Shown in pieces: positions 44,202-54,483 of a stretch of 64,000 bases of DNA (within the stretch, counting starts at the first letter, position 1; every line of letters begins with the position of its first letter). Position numbers and translations under genes: made by a program. This DNA comes from Mucilaginibacter tundrae (GTDB lineage Bacteria; Bacteroidota; Bacteroidia; Sphingobacteriales; Sphingobacteriaceae). Under the pieces are notes generated by a model that was not told the DNA's origin, made no database searches, and was given only the letters and a program-made list of their open reading frames with translations. Location of the stretch: positions 369,716 through 433,715 of the forward strand of contig NZ_JACCBZ010000004.1 in assembly GCF_013408825.1 (NCBI RefSeq). Reading direction: 5' to 3'.

Positions 44202-45256
44202 TATGCTATTCTCTGTAACTCTATAATTTTCCCTTTAACGTCTGTTTTGAAAAAGGAGGTGATAATATTTGTTAATGCTTCTGTTTCAATTAAAAATCCA
44301 TCATGCCCGTAGAAAGAGTCCAACTCGGCAAAGGCTGATTTTGGGATATGTCTGAACAAGTATTGTTGCTCTTCGACAGGGAACAATACATCGGATTTGA
44401 TGCCAATAACCAATGTTTTAGCCTTTATAAGACTAAGCGCTTTTTCAACGCCTTTACGGTCGCGGCCCACGTTGTGCGAATCCATAGCTTTGCTCAGATA
44501 CCAGTAGCTATAGGCGTTAAACCTGTTAACCAGTTTTTGACCCTGGTAATTTTGGTATGATGATGCACGATGATCATCGCTGATGTTATCATCGTCATCC
44601 TGCTGGCTTACAGTATAAGTTTTATAACCACGATAGGATAGGAGCGCTATACTGCGGGCAGCTTTAAGCCCTTTTTGCCCGCCATCAGGAGTAGTTGAAT
44701 AAAAAGTACGATCAGCAGTTAAAGCTAAACGTTGAGACTCATTAAAAGCAATTCCCCAGGGAGAATGCCGTGCATTCGTAGCAATGAGGATTAGATTTTT
44801 GATGCGTTCCGGCTCGATGATCGCCCATTCCATAGCTTGTTGCCCACCCAGAGAGCCACCGATGAGGATTTCGATATCTTGTATTTTAAGATGTTCGGCT
44901 AATAAGCGGTGAGCGTTAACAATATCACGTACGTTGTATTGTGGATAAGCCAGATAATAAGGCTGACCGGTTACCGGATTTTCGCTTAGCGGGTTTGTTG
45001 TGCCATAAGGTGAACCTAAAATATTAGCGCAAACGATGAAATGCTCTTCAGGATTAAAATATTGGTTAGTGCCGAAAAGGCCTTTCCACCAATCCAATAC
45101 ATCCGAGTTAGCGGTAAGCGCATGGCAAACCCAAACAACGTTATCTTTATTGGCATTGAGTTTACCGTAGGTGTGAAAACCGATCTCCAGATTTTGCACT
45201 TTTTGGCCCGATTCGAACTCAAATTTTTGTAAACTTTTAAATATCTGTGTATTCAT
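44201..45256 (-). CDS. metX: Homoserine O-acetyltransferase
   Basis: About 351 aa alpha/beta hydrolase-fold enzyme: nucleophile in GGSLGGQQAMEWA, then VIGIKSDVLFP (Asp) and GHDGFLIE (His). It activates homoserine with acetyl-CoA for sulfhydrylation by MetY. ATG at 45256 (MNTQIFKSLQKFEFESG) is the family-like start; the longer frame to 45313 adds a low-quality extension. The 76-nt gap to metY contains a GCGGT/ACCGC stem. Confidence 0.93.
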   Translation of the reverse strand: MNTQIFKSLQKFEFESGQKVQNLEIGFHTYGKLNANKDNVVWVCHALTANSDVLDWWKGLFGTNQYFNPEEHFIVCANILGSPYGTTNPLSENPVTGQPYYLAYPQYNVRDIVNAHRLLAEHLKIQDIEILIGGSLGGQQAMEWAIIEPERIKNLILIATNARHSPWGIAFNESQRLALTADRTFYSTTPDGGQKGLKAARSIALLSYRGYKTYTVSQQDDDDNISDDHRASSYQNYQGQKLVNRFNAYSYWYLSKAMDSHNVGRDRKGVEKALSLIKAKTLVIGIKSDVLFPVEEQQYLFRHIPKSAFAELDSFYGHDGFLIETEALTNIITSFFKTDVKGKIIELQRIA

Positions 45257-45332
45257 GTTCCTGTTTGCGTTACAAGTGCGGTCGCATGTTACAGCAACCG
45301 CATCCGGTAACAAACTATTATCAAGTAAAAAA

Positions 45333-46664
<1,332 letters not shown>

Positions 46665-46714
46665 TTACAGTGGTTGAAAATTTGAATTTGTTGGCTGGGT
46701 CACGAAAGGATATG

Positions 46715-46725
46715 ATATCCCCCGG
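46715..46725. repeat. 11-bp repeat of the riboswitch 3' end
   Basis: ATATCCCCCGG (plus strand) at 46715-46725 is identical to 46894-46904, which covers the 3' side of the SAM aptamer. The second copy lies 63 nt upstream of metY and could compete for P1 pairing. Confidence 0.45.
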
Positions 46726-46766
46726 AGGTAACACGCGTTTTTTTCAGAAATTACGAAAGAAAGGAC

Positions 46767-46789
46767 GTGTACTGTTTCAACAGCAACAC
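46767..46789 (-). promoter_or_regulatory. Hairpin over the Cys codons of the leader ORF
   Basis: On the minus strand GTGT-TG-CTGT / ACAG-T-ACAC form an interrupted stem with a TGAA loop that contains the stop codon. Confidence 0.5.
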
Positions 46790-46881
46790 ATGCAAATACT
46801 GCCTGTAGAATAGCTACACGCAGAAACTAAATTGCCACATAGGGCATCATGGAATGACGGGATGTTTTTTAAACTTTTCAT
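46777..46881 (-). CDS. Putative 34-residue leader peptide ending in Cys-Met-Cys-Cys-Cys
   Basis: ATG at 46881-46879 opens a 34-codon frame that ends with TGA at 46779-46777. It begins MKSLKNIPSF and closes with ICMCCC, so the last five codons hold four Cys and one Met. It begins 8 nt after the SAM-I aptamer. A hairpin (46767-46789) folds over the Cys codons. Ribosome stalling at Cys codons when cysteine is scarce could open this hairpin and raise metY expression. No family is known to me, so translation itself is inference. Confidence 0.6.
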   Translation of the reverse strand: MKSLKNIPSFHDALCGNLVSACSYSTGSICMCCC

Positions 46882-46889
46882 GGTCGTTA

Positions 46890-46996
46890 ATTTATATCCC
46901 CCGGGGTATTTACCGGGCCAGGAATTGGCACCTTCTTAAATTTTAAGGGTTGCCAGCGGGTAGTTGAGCCTGATCTCTCGCCGCTTCTTTATAAAT
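46890..46996 (-). ncRNA. SAM-I riboswitch (S-box)
   Basis: P1 forms between ATTTATA at 46996-46990 and TATAAAT at 46896-46890. Conserved blocks on the minus strand: AGAGATCAGG (46978-46969), GGCAACCC (46954-46947) and AAGGTGCCAATTCC (46934-46921). It precedes metY, in the expected place for a methionine-synthesis operon. High SAM should shut the operon off; the off-switch structure was not clearly assigned. Confidence 0.88.
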
Positions 46997-47052
46997 CAAA
47001 ACCTTTTTGAAGGGATTTGATCTGAATTTGATATCGCTACCAAATATTGTTG

Positions 47053-47080
47053 CAAATATAGGGTGATAAATGTTTACCAA
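47053..47080 (-). promoter_or_regulatory. Promoter of the metY-metX-hom operon
   Basis: On the minus strand TTG (47080-47078), 17-nt spacer, TATATTTG (47060-47053). Fits TTG/TAnnTTTG. Start of transcription expected about 50 nt before the SAM aptamer. Confidence 0.7.
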
Positions 47081-47127
47081 CCAAATTTTATTTAAAAAAG
47101 ATAATTTTAGCAATAATTAGTAAGAAG

Positions 47128-48243
47128 TTATCCCAACGCCTTTTCCATATCCGCGATCAAATCATCAATATGCTCTAAACCAACAGATACCCTAAGCAGG
47201 GTTCGAGGGGTTTTAGTATCGGGGCCTTCGATGGAGGCACGGTGTTCAATCAGGCTTTCAACGCCGCCTAAGCTGGTTGCCTGGGTGAATAGGGTTAAGC
47301 TGTTTATTACGCGTTTGGATTCTTCTTCTCCGCCTTTAATCAATATGGATAGCATGCCGCCGAAGCCATTCATTTGTTGTTTGATGATATCATATTGCGG
47401 GTGAGATGGTAAACCGGGATATAATACACGTTCTACTTTTGGATGCTTTTCTAAATACTCAGCTAATAGCTGGGCATTTTTTGCGTGGCCATCCATGCGA
47501 TATGGCAGGGTTTTGATGCTTCGTACCAAATAGTAGCAATCCATAGGTGAGGGGATAGCGCCCCCCATTTCCTGTACCTGGCGAATTTTTGCCCACCAAT
47601 CGGTTTTTTCGGCAGTGATGAGTACGCCACCCATCAGGTCGCTGTGGCCGCCGAAGTATTTGGTAGAGGAATGCATCACTAAATCAGCTCCTAATAATAA
47701 TGGTTGTTGGAATACCGGGGTGGCGAAGGTGTTATCGCAGACTACTTTAATATTATGCTGTTTCGCTATGCTGATGACTTTTTTGATGTCGGTTATCTTT
47801 AATAGTGGGTTTGATGGGGTTTCGATCCAAATTAAACCGGTGTTGGGTTTGATGTGCTGTTTTAAAACGTCAAGATCGTTGATTTCAATAAAATCAAACT
47901 CTAAAATATCTGCAAATAAATTCTTGACCTGGTTGCGCAAGCCATGGTACATATCATCCGGTAAAATAACATGTGTGCCGGGTTTCAGCGATTGAAAAAC
48001 AGCCATGCCTGCCGCGTTGCCTGATGAAAATGCTGCTGCATCTGCACCGCCTTCTAACCTGGTCAATACGTTTTCGAGCGAAGTACGGTTTGGGTTGGAA
48101 GAGCGACTATATATATACCCGCTGTTGTATCCACCTTCGGCATTGCGCTCAAAAGTGGTGGACATTACGATGGGCTGGATCACGGCGCCCGTAACTTCGT
48201 CGGGTACATTACCGGCATGGATAGCGATAGTCTCGATTTTCAT
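47128..48243 (-). CDS. Cystathionine gamma-synthase/lyase family PLP enzyme
   Basis: 371 aa. KIETIAIHAGNVPDEVTGAVIQPI, YSRSSNPNRTSLENVL and PLP lysine in HSSTKYFGGHSDLMGG identify the transsulfuration family. It may make cystathionine from acetylhomoserine and cysteine or cleave cystathionine; sequence reading alone does not decide. It lies upstream of the metY operon but has its own -7 element 4 nt before ATG. Confidence 0.88.
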   Translation of the reverse strand: MKIETIAIHAGNVPDEVTGAVIQPIVMSTTFERNAEGGYNSGYIYSRSSNPNRTSLENVLTRLEGGADAAAFSSGNAAGMAVFQSLKPGTHVILPDDMYHGLRNQVKNLFADILEFDFIEINDLDVLKQHIKPNTGLIWIETPSNPLLKITDIKKVISIAKQHNIKVVCDNTFATPVFQQPLLLGADLVMHSSTKYFGGHSDLMGGVLITAEKTDWWAKIRQVQEMGGAIPSPMDCYYLVRSIKTLPYRMDGHAKNAQLLAEYLEKHPKVERVLYPGLPSHPQYDIIKQQMNGFGGMLSILIKGGEEESKRVINSLTLFTQATSLGGVESLIEHRASIEGPDTKTPRTLLRVSVGLEHIDDLIADMEKALG

Positions 48244-48247
48244 AAAG

Positions 48248-48255
48248 CAAACATA
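48248..48255 (-). promoter_or_regulatory. -7 element of the transsulfuration gene, 4 nt from ATG
   Basis: Minus-strand TATGTTTG, then CTTT, then ATG (48243). Predicts a leaderless transcript. Confidence 0.55.
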
Positions 48256-48297
48256 AAGTTTTTGGCGATTATTGCTGATTTGTAATTAATCATTAAT

Positions 48298-48305
48298 TAT
48301 ATTTG
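48298..48305 (+). promoter_or_regulatory. -7 element for the small membrane protein
   Basis: TATATTTG, 19 nt before ATG at 48325. Confidence 0.45.
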
Positions 48306-48324
48306 GTTAAATAACCGACCAATT

Positions 48325-48558
48325 ATGAAAGTAGGAAAAATCCATGTCATGATATTTATTTCAGTGCTGATCATTGTAGCGCGTGTGTTTTTAAAGCTGG
48401 TATATCCTGAGAATGGGGCGATCAATTCCGCATTTGTAACCGGCCTTACGGTTGGCGCATTATTCGTATTCGGCTTATATTACCTGAATATTTACTATTC
48501 AGCCTGGATAAACAGCAAATCCGACGATAAAGCGGAAGCAAATAAATCTTCCCTATAA
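48325..48558 (+). CDS. Small membrane protein, unknown
   Basis: 77 aa with two membrane helices (IHVMIFISVLIIVARVFL and AFVTGLTVGALFVFGLYYL) and a charged tail. It does not match a family I know. A hairpin (ACCGG/CCGGT, about 48592-48612) lies between it and the next gene. Confidence 0.6.
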   Translation: MKVGKIHVMIFISVLIIVARVFLKLVYPENGAINSAFVTGLTVGALFVFGLYYLNIYYSAWINSKSDDKAEANKSSL

Positions 48559-48627
48559 CAATTCCATAATAGTACATTTGAATTTTAACGACCGGTTATT
48601 TATCAGCCGGTTTAGGATAGTATTCGT

Positions 48628-51486
48628 ATGGATTTAGGAAAGCAGTTACAAACCATATTACCCATAGCCCGGATCAAGACCAGGATGATAGACCTGGTTT
48701 CCTACGCTGCAGATGCCGGCTTTTATAGTTTGATACCCAAAGCGGTAGTACAGCCCATTAATGAAGATGAGGTTGTCAGTTTGTTTAACTTCTCTACGCA
48801 GCAAAATATCCCTTTAGTTTTTCGCACGGGCGGCACCAGTCTATCGGGTCAATCCATTACCGATGGTATTTTGGTGGATTTAAGCCAGTTTTGGGATAAG
48901 GTGGTTATTGAGGATGAAGGTAATGCTGTGAGGGTGCAGCCAGGGGTTACCGGCGCGATGGTTAATTCCTATCTGAGCAAATACAAAACAAAAATAGGCC
49001 CTGATCCTGCGAGTATCAACTCGGCGATGATGGGCGGGATCCTATCCAATAACTCCAGCGGTATGTGCTGCGGAGTGAAGTTGAATTCTTATCATACCGT
49101 AAAACATATCCGCTTTATTTTGCCTGATGGGAAGCTGTTTACAACTGAGAATCCGAATGATTATGAACGTTTCGTAACCGAGTGCCCGCAATTGAGCGAG
49201 GTGCTTAAACAGGCTAAGGATACAGTTATGGCTGATAGCGGATTACACGATAAGATCCGCAAAAAATATCGGCAGAAAAATACAGTCGGCTACTCGTTGA
49301 ACTCACTGATCGATTTTGAACACCCTTTGGATATTTTGGCACATTTGCTTATCGGCGCTGAGGGCACGTTGGCTTTTATATCAGAAGCTGTACTGGAAAC
49401 TATACCGGATTATAAATATAAGTCGACTGCATTATTGTATTTTCCTGATATATATACCTCGTGCCAGGCGCTTTTGCCTTTGATTGACTCAGGAGCAAAA
49501 GCCGTGGAGCTGATGGACAGGGCATCGTTGCATGCTATTGAGGATATGCCTAATCTTCCGCCTATTATTAAACAACTACCTGAAAACGCAGCAGCTTTAC
49601 TGATAGAATTTCAAGAAATTACTTATGCGGAATTGGAAACCAAGGTTAACGATTTCCTGAGTGGAGTTTCATCACTGTCGCTATTACAAGCACCGATATT
49701 TACAAACAACCCGACTGAGCAGGAATATTTTTGGAAAGTACGTAAAGGGTTATTTCCATCAGTTGGCGCGGTTCGCAAAAGCGGATCGACGGTTATTTTG
49801 GAAGATGTGGCTTTCCCTGTTGAGAAATTGGGCGATGCGATACTCGATCTGCATGACCTGTTTGAAAAATATGAATATGACAATGCCATCGTGTTTGGCC
49901 ATGCAAAGGATGGTAATATCCACTTTTTGATCACGCCATCATTTAACGACGCAAGCGAAATTGACCGTTACGATCGCTTTATGCGGGAGATGGTGGATGT
50001 AGTAGTGCATAAAAATGACGGTACGTTAAAAGCGGAGCACGGTACCGGCAGGAATATGGCACCGTTTGTGGAGACGGAATGGGGCGGTGAGCTGTATGAA
50101 TTGATGAAAAACATCAAACAGGCTGTCGACCCTAAAAACCTGCTTAATCCCGGTGTTATAATTAATGCAGATAAGGATGTCCATATTAAAAATATCAAAC
50201 TGATGCCAACAGTGGAGCAGGAGGTGGATAAATGCACCGAATGCGGCTATTGTGAGCATAAATGCCCGAGTAGGAATTTGACCACCACGCCACGTCGCCG
50301 CATTGTAATACGTCGGGAATTGAAACGGCTACAACAAAAAGAGGATAAGGTTGCTTATAAAATATTGCTCGATCAATACCAATACGATGGTTTAGATACC
50401 TGTGCGGTTGACGGGTTGTGCGCTACTGCTTGTCCCGTTGACATTAATACCGGCGATTTAGTTAAGCGGTTAAGGCAGGAGAACCATTCGATGTTTGCCA
50501 ACAATATAGCATTATTAGTTGCTGAGAATTTTGGCTTTGCTGTACGGATGGCACGTTTTGGGTTGAAAGCCGGTAATGCGGTTAACAAGTTATTCGGCAA
50601 AAACAGCATGGCCAAAATGGCTTCAGGATTGAAGTGGATCGTTAAAGCGCTGCCGTTATGGTCGGAGCAGATCGCTTATCCGCCTGATCTGTCTGTATTA
50701 AAAAGAAAAAACACGCTTGAATCATCGGTAGAAAAGGTGCTTTATTTTCCAAGTTGTATTTCGCGGATGATGGGCAGCGGGGAGGATGGTAAAAAGAATG
50801 TGATGGAAACTTTTTTGAGCGTTTCTAAAAAGGCAGGGATCAATGTTAAAGTCTTAAAAAATAATTCGGGTAGTTGCTGCAGCCAGATATTTTCATCAAA
50901 AGGATACAAAGATGCTTACGCTTTTAAGGCGAATGAAATAATTGAAAAGCTTTGGATAGATAGCGGTGAAGGATCGACTAAAATTGTGATAGATGTAAGC
51001 TCATGCGCCTACTCGTTAAAGCATTTGAGGCCGGCGCTCAAGTTAGACAATCAATTGAAGTATGACAAGCTAACTATTTATGATAGTGTTGATTATATCC
51101 ATGATATCGTAATGCCATTATTGAACATTGAGCATAAGAAAAACAATATTGTGCTTCACCCGGTTTGTTCGTTACAAAAGATGAATACTCAGGATAAGTT
51201 TGTAAATATAGCCCGAAAATTTGCTGAAAATGTGACTATTCCGCTTCATTCAGGCTGTTGCGGAATGGCCGGTGACAGGGGATTTCTGTTCCCGGAACTG
51301 ACTGCCTCAGCTACTATGCCGGAGGCTTTGGAAGTGAAACAGTATCAATATGATGGTTATTATTCATCAACCAAAACCTGCGAAATGGCTATGAGCCAGG
51401 CGGTGAATGAGAATTACGAATCGATATTATATTTGGTGGATGAACTATCTACGCCAAAACCAGACAATATTAATACAGTAATATAA
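48628..51486 (+). CDS. FAD- and Fe-S-containing dehydrogenase (D-lactate/glycolate type)
   Basis: 952 aa. FAD_binding_4 domain (FRTGGTSLSGQSITDG), FAD-oxidase C-terminal domain (HAKDGNIHFLI; HGTGRNMAP), two 4Fe-4S motifs (CTECGYCEHKCPS; CAVDGLCATACPVD), and a CCG domain with GSCCSQIF and HSGCCGMAGD. This fused architecture is that of D-lactate dehydrogenases of the Dld-II/GlcD-GlcF kind. Exact substrate unproven. The biotin carboxylase gene starts one base after its stop. Confidence 0.9.
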   Translation: MDLGKQLQTILPIARIKTRMIDLVSYAADAGFYSLIPKAVVQPINEDEVVSLFNFSTQQNIPLVFRTGGTSLSGQSITDGILVDLSQFWDKVVIEDEGNAVRVQPGVTGAMVNSYLSKYKTKIGPDPASINSAMMGGILSNNSSGMCCGVKLNSYHTVKHIRFILPDGKLFTTENPNDYERFVTECPQLSEVLKQAKDTVMADSGLHDKIRKKYRQKNTVGYSLNSLIDFEHPLDILAHLLIGAEGTLAFISEAVLETIPDYKYKSTALLYFPDIYTSCQALLPLIDSGAKAVELMDRASLHAIEDMPNLPPIIKQLPENAAALLIEFQEITYAELETKVNDFLSGVSSLSLLQAPIFTNNPTEQEYFWKVRKGLFPSVGAVRKSGSTVILEDVAFPVEKLGDAILDLHDLFEKYEYDNAIVFGHAKDGNIHFLITPSFNDASEIDRYDRFMREMVDVVVHKNDGTLKAEHGTGRNMAPFVETEWGGELYELMKNIKQAVDPKNLLNPGVIINADKDVHIKNIKLMPTVEQEVDKCTECGYCEHKCPSRNLTTTPRRRIVIRRELKRLQQKEDKVAYKILLDQYQYDGLDTCAVDGLCATACPVDINTGDLVKRLRQENHSMFANNIALLVAENFGFAVRMARFGLKAGNAVNKLFGKNSMAKMASGLKWIVKALPLWSEQIAYPPDLSVLKRKNTLESSVEKVLYFPSCISRMMGSGEDGKKNVMETFLSVSKKAGINVKVLKNNSGSCCSQIFSSKGYKDAYAFKANEIIEKLWIDSGEGSTKIVIDVSSCAYSLKHLRPALKLDNQLKYDKLTIYDSVDYIHDIVMPLLNIEHKKNNIVLHPVCSLQKMNTQDKFVNIARKFAENVTIPLHSGCCGMAGDRGFLFPELTASATMPEALEVKQYQYDGYYSSTKTCEMAMSQAVNENYESILYLVDELSTPKPDNINTVI

Positions 51487-51487
51487 A

Positions 51488-52972
51488 ATGAAAAAAATAC
51501 TAGTTGCCAACCGCGGCGAGATTGCTTTGAGGATAATGCGTTCGGCGCGGGAAATGGGAATAAAAACGGTTGCCGTTTATTCGCAAGCTGACAGAGACGC
51601 CTTGCATGTGCGCTATGCGGATGAGGCGGTGTTTATTGGTGAAGCACCATCGGCGCAATCTTATTTGGTTGGTGAAAAGATCATTGATGCCTGTAAACAA
51701 ACCGGTGCTGAAGGAATCCATCCGGGTTATGGTTTTTTATCAGAGAATGCCGCTTTTGCCCGAATGGTTCGGGAAGCAGGATTGATATTGATAGGGCCAT
51801 CGCCGGAAGCAATGGAAGTTATGGGCAATAAAATATCCGCTAAAGCAGCCGCCATGAAATATGACATACCAATGGTTGCGGGAACAGAGGAAGCAATTAC
51901 GGATATTGATGAAGCCAAGCGACGCGCGGTAGAGGTTGGTTTCCCAATCCTGATCAAAGCTGCGGCAGGCGGCGGGGGTAAGGGGATGCGGATTGTGGAT
52001 TCGGTGGGTGATTTTGAGGAGCAGATGCAATTGGCGGTATCGGAAGCGACTTCGGCATTTGGAGACGGGTCGGTATTTATTGAACGATATGTGTCGTCGC
52101 CAAGGCATATTGAGATACAGGTTTTGGGTGATACGCATGGCAATATCCTGCATTTGTTTGAGCGGGATTGCTCGGTGCAACGCAGGCACCAAAAGGTGAT
52201 AGAGGAAGCACCGTCGTCGGTTTTGACATCGGAGATCCGTAACGCGATGGGTAAATGCGCGGTGGATGTGGCACGATCAGTTAATTATACCGGAGCGGGT
52301 ACGGTTGAGTTTATTATGGATGATGCACTCAATTTCTATTTTTTAGAGATGAATACCCGTTTACAGGTGGAGCACCCGGTAACTGAATTTATAACGGGCA
52401 TCGATCTGGTAAAAGAACAGATTAAGATAGCAAGAGGTGATGCGATCAGCTTTAAACAGGAAGACCTGGAAATAAACGGACATGCTATTGAATTGCGTGT
52501 TTATGCGGAAGACCCGGCAAATGATTTTTTACCTGACATTGGTACTTTACAAACCTACGTTACGCCGAAAGGCCCGGGTGTTAGGGTGGATGATGGTTTT
52601 GAACAGGGTATGGAGATCCCGATTTATTATGACCCTATGATCGCTAAGTTGATCACTTATGGGAAAAACAGGGAAGAGGCTATCGAGCGAATGATCAGGG
52701 CGATAGATGGGTACCATATTACGGGAATCACTACGACGTTAGCATTCGGCAAATTTGTGATGCAGCACGAGGCATTTACCTCGGGCAACTTTGATACGCA
52801 TTTTGTGAAGAAGTATTTTACTCCCGAAGTTTTGCAAACAGGTAACGAGGAAGAAGCGATGATTGCTGCTTTGTTAGTGGAGAAACTATTAGGCAGTAAA
52901 AAGATTACTACGAATAATATAGTTGCTGCGGAGAGTAGTAATTGGGTGAAGAATAGAAAGAACTTTATTTAA
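51488..52972 (+). CDS. accC: Biotin carboxylase subunit
   Basis: 494 aa ATP-grasp enzyme: KILVANRGEIALRIMRSA, AGGGGKGMRIV, EMNTRLQVEHPVTE. It carboxylates biotin on a BCCP for acetyl- or acyl-CoA carboxylase. No BCCP or carboxyltransferase gene adjoins. It follows the FAD/Fe-S dehydrogenase by one base, an unusual pair. The C terminus extends slightly beyond the usual ~450 aa. Its 3' end overlaps the converging Nudix gene by 8 nt. Confidence 0.9.
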   Translation: MKKILVANRGEIALRIMRSAREMGIKTVAVYSQADRDALHVRYADEAVFIGEAPSAQSYLVGEKIIDACKQTGAEGIHPGYGFLSENAAFARMVREAGLILIGPSPEAMEVMGNKISAKAAAMKYDIPMVAGTEEAITDIDEAKRRAVEVGFPILIKAAAGGGGKGMRIVDSVGDFEEQMQLAVSEATSAFGDGSVFIERYVSSPRHIEIQVLGDTHGNILHLFERDCSVQRRHQKVIEEAPSSVLTSEIRNAMGKCAVDVARSVNYTGAGTVEFIMDDALNFYFLEMNTRLQVEHPVTEFITGIDLVKEQIKIARGDAISFKQEDLEINGHAIELRVYAEDPANDFLPDIGTLQTYVTPKGPGVRVDDGFEQGMEIPIYYDPMIAKLITYGKNREEAIERMIRAIDGYHITGITTTLAFGKFVMQHEAFTSGNFDTHFVKKYFTPEVLQTGNEEEAMIAALLVEKLLGSKKITTNNIVAAESSNWVKNRKNFI

Positions 52973-53423
52973 GTTTAACAAGCCTGTCTACCAATTCTGC
53001 CTGTGCCGGGTTGATCTTTCTTTTAGCCTCATCAACCTCAAACCATTCGGCACGGTCAATTTCGGGGATGGTGATCTTTTTGCCGGTTCGGGGTGGCCAT
53101 TCTACTTCGCATGTATTGCTGAAGATGGTTTCGTGGTTAATATCGCCTTCTATTGCCCAGGCATAAACGGTTTTGCCGTTTTTTTGCTTAATAGAGCCTA
53201 AGGAGACGAAGTCACCATCAATGGCTTGACCCGTTTCTTCTTCAAATTCACGTTTGGCGGCGGTTAGGGCTTCTTCATCATTTAAAAATTCTCCTTTGGG
53301 GATTGACCAACTGCCCTCGTCCTTATTTTTGAAAAACGGGCCACCTGGATGGACGAGGAAAACTTCTAAAACGCTATTTATATTTCTATATAAAAGAATA
53401 CCTGCACTTTGTTTGATGGACAT
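52965..53423 (-). CDS. Nudix hydrolase
   Basis: 152 aa with an intact Nudix box (GEFLNDEEALTAAKREFEEETG), so unlike the regulator at 17.7 kb it should be catalytic. The opening QSAGILLYRN and WSIPKGE resemble MutT/diadenosine-polyphosphate-type proteins. Substrate unknown. Confidence 0.88.
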   Translation of the reverse strand: MSIKQSAGILLYRNINSVLEVFLVHPGGPFFKNKDEGSWSIPKGEFLNDEEALTAAKREFEEETGQAIDGDFVSLGSIKQKNGKTVYAWAIEGDINHETIFSNTCEVEWPPRTGKKITIPEIDRAEWFEVDEAKRKINPAQAELVDRLVKLK

Positions 53424-53468
53424 ATTGTAATATTAGTTATCTAATTAACATAAATAACCGCAATTAGT

Positions 53469-53476
53469 TAGTTTTG
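53469..53476 (+). promoter_or_regulatory. -7 element of ribE, 4 nt from ATG
   Basis: TAGTTTTG followed by AAAC and ATG (53481). Predicts a leaderless transcript. No FMN riboswitch is visible. Confidence 0.55.
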
Positions 53477-53480
53477 AAAC

Positions 53481-54065
53481 ATGTTTACAGGAATTATAGA
53501 AACTTTAGGCAAAGTTGTCGATCTGCAAAAAGATCAGGGGAACTTACATATTACGGTTGAATCTGCTATCGCGGCAGAGCTAAAAATTGATCAGTCAGTA
53601 GCACATAATGGCGCTTGTTTAACCGTGGTAGCCATTGCCGATGACATACATACGGTCACCGCCATTGAAGAAACTTTAAATAAAACCAGTATTGGTTATT
53701 TACAAGTTGGCGATCTGGTGAACCTGGAGCGTTGTATGCAAATGAATGCCCGTTTAGACGGTCACATTGTGCAAGGCCATGTCGACCAAACCGCAAAATG
53801 CATCGGGTTTAAGGAATTAGATGGTAGTTGGGAGTATACTTTTGAATATGATGCTGGTATTGGCAATGTTACAGTTGAAAAGGGTTCTATTTGTGTGAAC
53901 GGGATCAGTTTAACAGTGGTTAATTCTACGTTTAATGGCTTTTCTGTAGCAATTATCCCTTATACCTTTGAGCATACCAATTTACAGGGCGTTCGTGAAG
54001 GTTCTATAGTAAATCTGGAGTTTGATATTATCGGTAAATACGTGGCGCGGTTAATGAACCGATAG
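53481..54065 (+). CDS. ribE: Riboflavin synthase, alpha chain
   Basis: 194 aa with two lumazine-binding repeats: MFTGIIETLGKVVDL, then GACLTVVA and ERCMQMNARLDGHIVQGHVD in repeat 1-2, SICVNGISLTVV in the second. Converts two dimethylribityl-lumazine to riboflavin. The other rib genes are not here. Confidence 0.95.
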   Translation: MFTGIIETLGKVVDLQKDQGNLHITVESAIAAELKIDQSVAHNGACLTVVAIADDIHTVTAIEETLNKTSIGYLQVGDLVNLERCMQMNARLDGHIVQGHVDQTAKCIGFKELDGSWEYTFEYDAGIGNVTVEKGSICVNGISLTVVNSTFNGFSVAIIPYTFEHTNLQGVREGSIVNLEFDIIGKYVARLMNR

Positions 54066-54483
54066 CTGGTGCACCACGAAACAAGTGAAACAATTGGCAC
54101 ATTTGGTACACTTTTAGGCCTGAAAATGCCCTTTAAAGCACTAAAAAGGCGGTTATTAGCTTGTTAATTTGACGAAAAAGTCATAAAAACACCTGTTTTT
54201 ATGACAAAAATGCTCAAAAAGCACCTGTTTTGGATCATATTTTTATGGTTTTGAGCGTGTAAATGCTCAAAATTTCAGTACTTTTCATTGTTTTTGGTGT
54301 TGACTTGATACACCTTTAGCTGCGTATTGTTCCATTCTGAAACAGTCAGTGCAAGCAATTGACTGTGCAAAACCATTAATCTGCCTAAACCTAAGACTTA
54401 GATTTAATTCAACTAATCAAATTCAAATCCTGAAACAAAATGGCTTAAATGAGGTTGTATCAATATATTTAACAGATACAACT
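54066..54483. other. AT-rich spacer with several hairpins, no clear gene
   Basis: Between ribE and a small ORF. A perfect 11-bp stem (54180-54190 with 54195-54205, loop ACCT) and a second stem TTTTGAGC/GCTCAAAA (54249-54272) stand close together. CACCTGTTTT recurs at 54190-54199 and 54222-54231. No riboswitch or tRNA fits. Confidence 0.6.

Noticed and set aside
45257..45313. N-terminal extension of MetX
   Set aside because: MNTQIFKSLQKF at 45256 is a family-like start; the extension is Cys/Arg-rich noise.
51740..52192. Long antisense frame within accC (150 aa)
   Set aside because: It follows the codon pattern of accC read in reverse, has no promoter, start context or homology.
53424..53480. 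FMN riboswitch before ribE
   Set aside because: The gap is only about 57 nt and lacks RFN conserved boxes.
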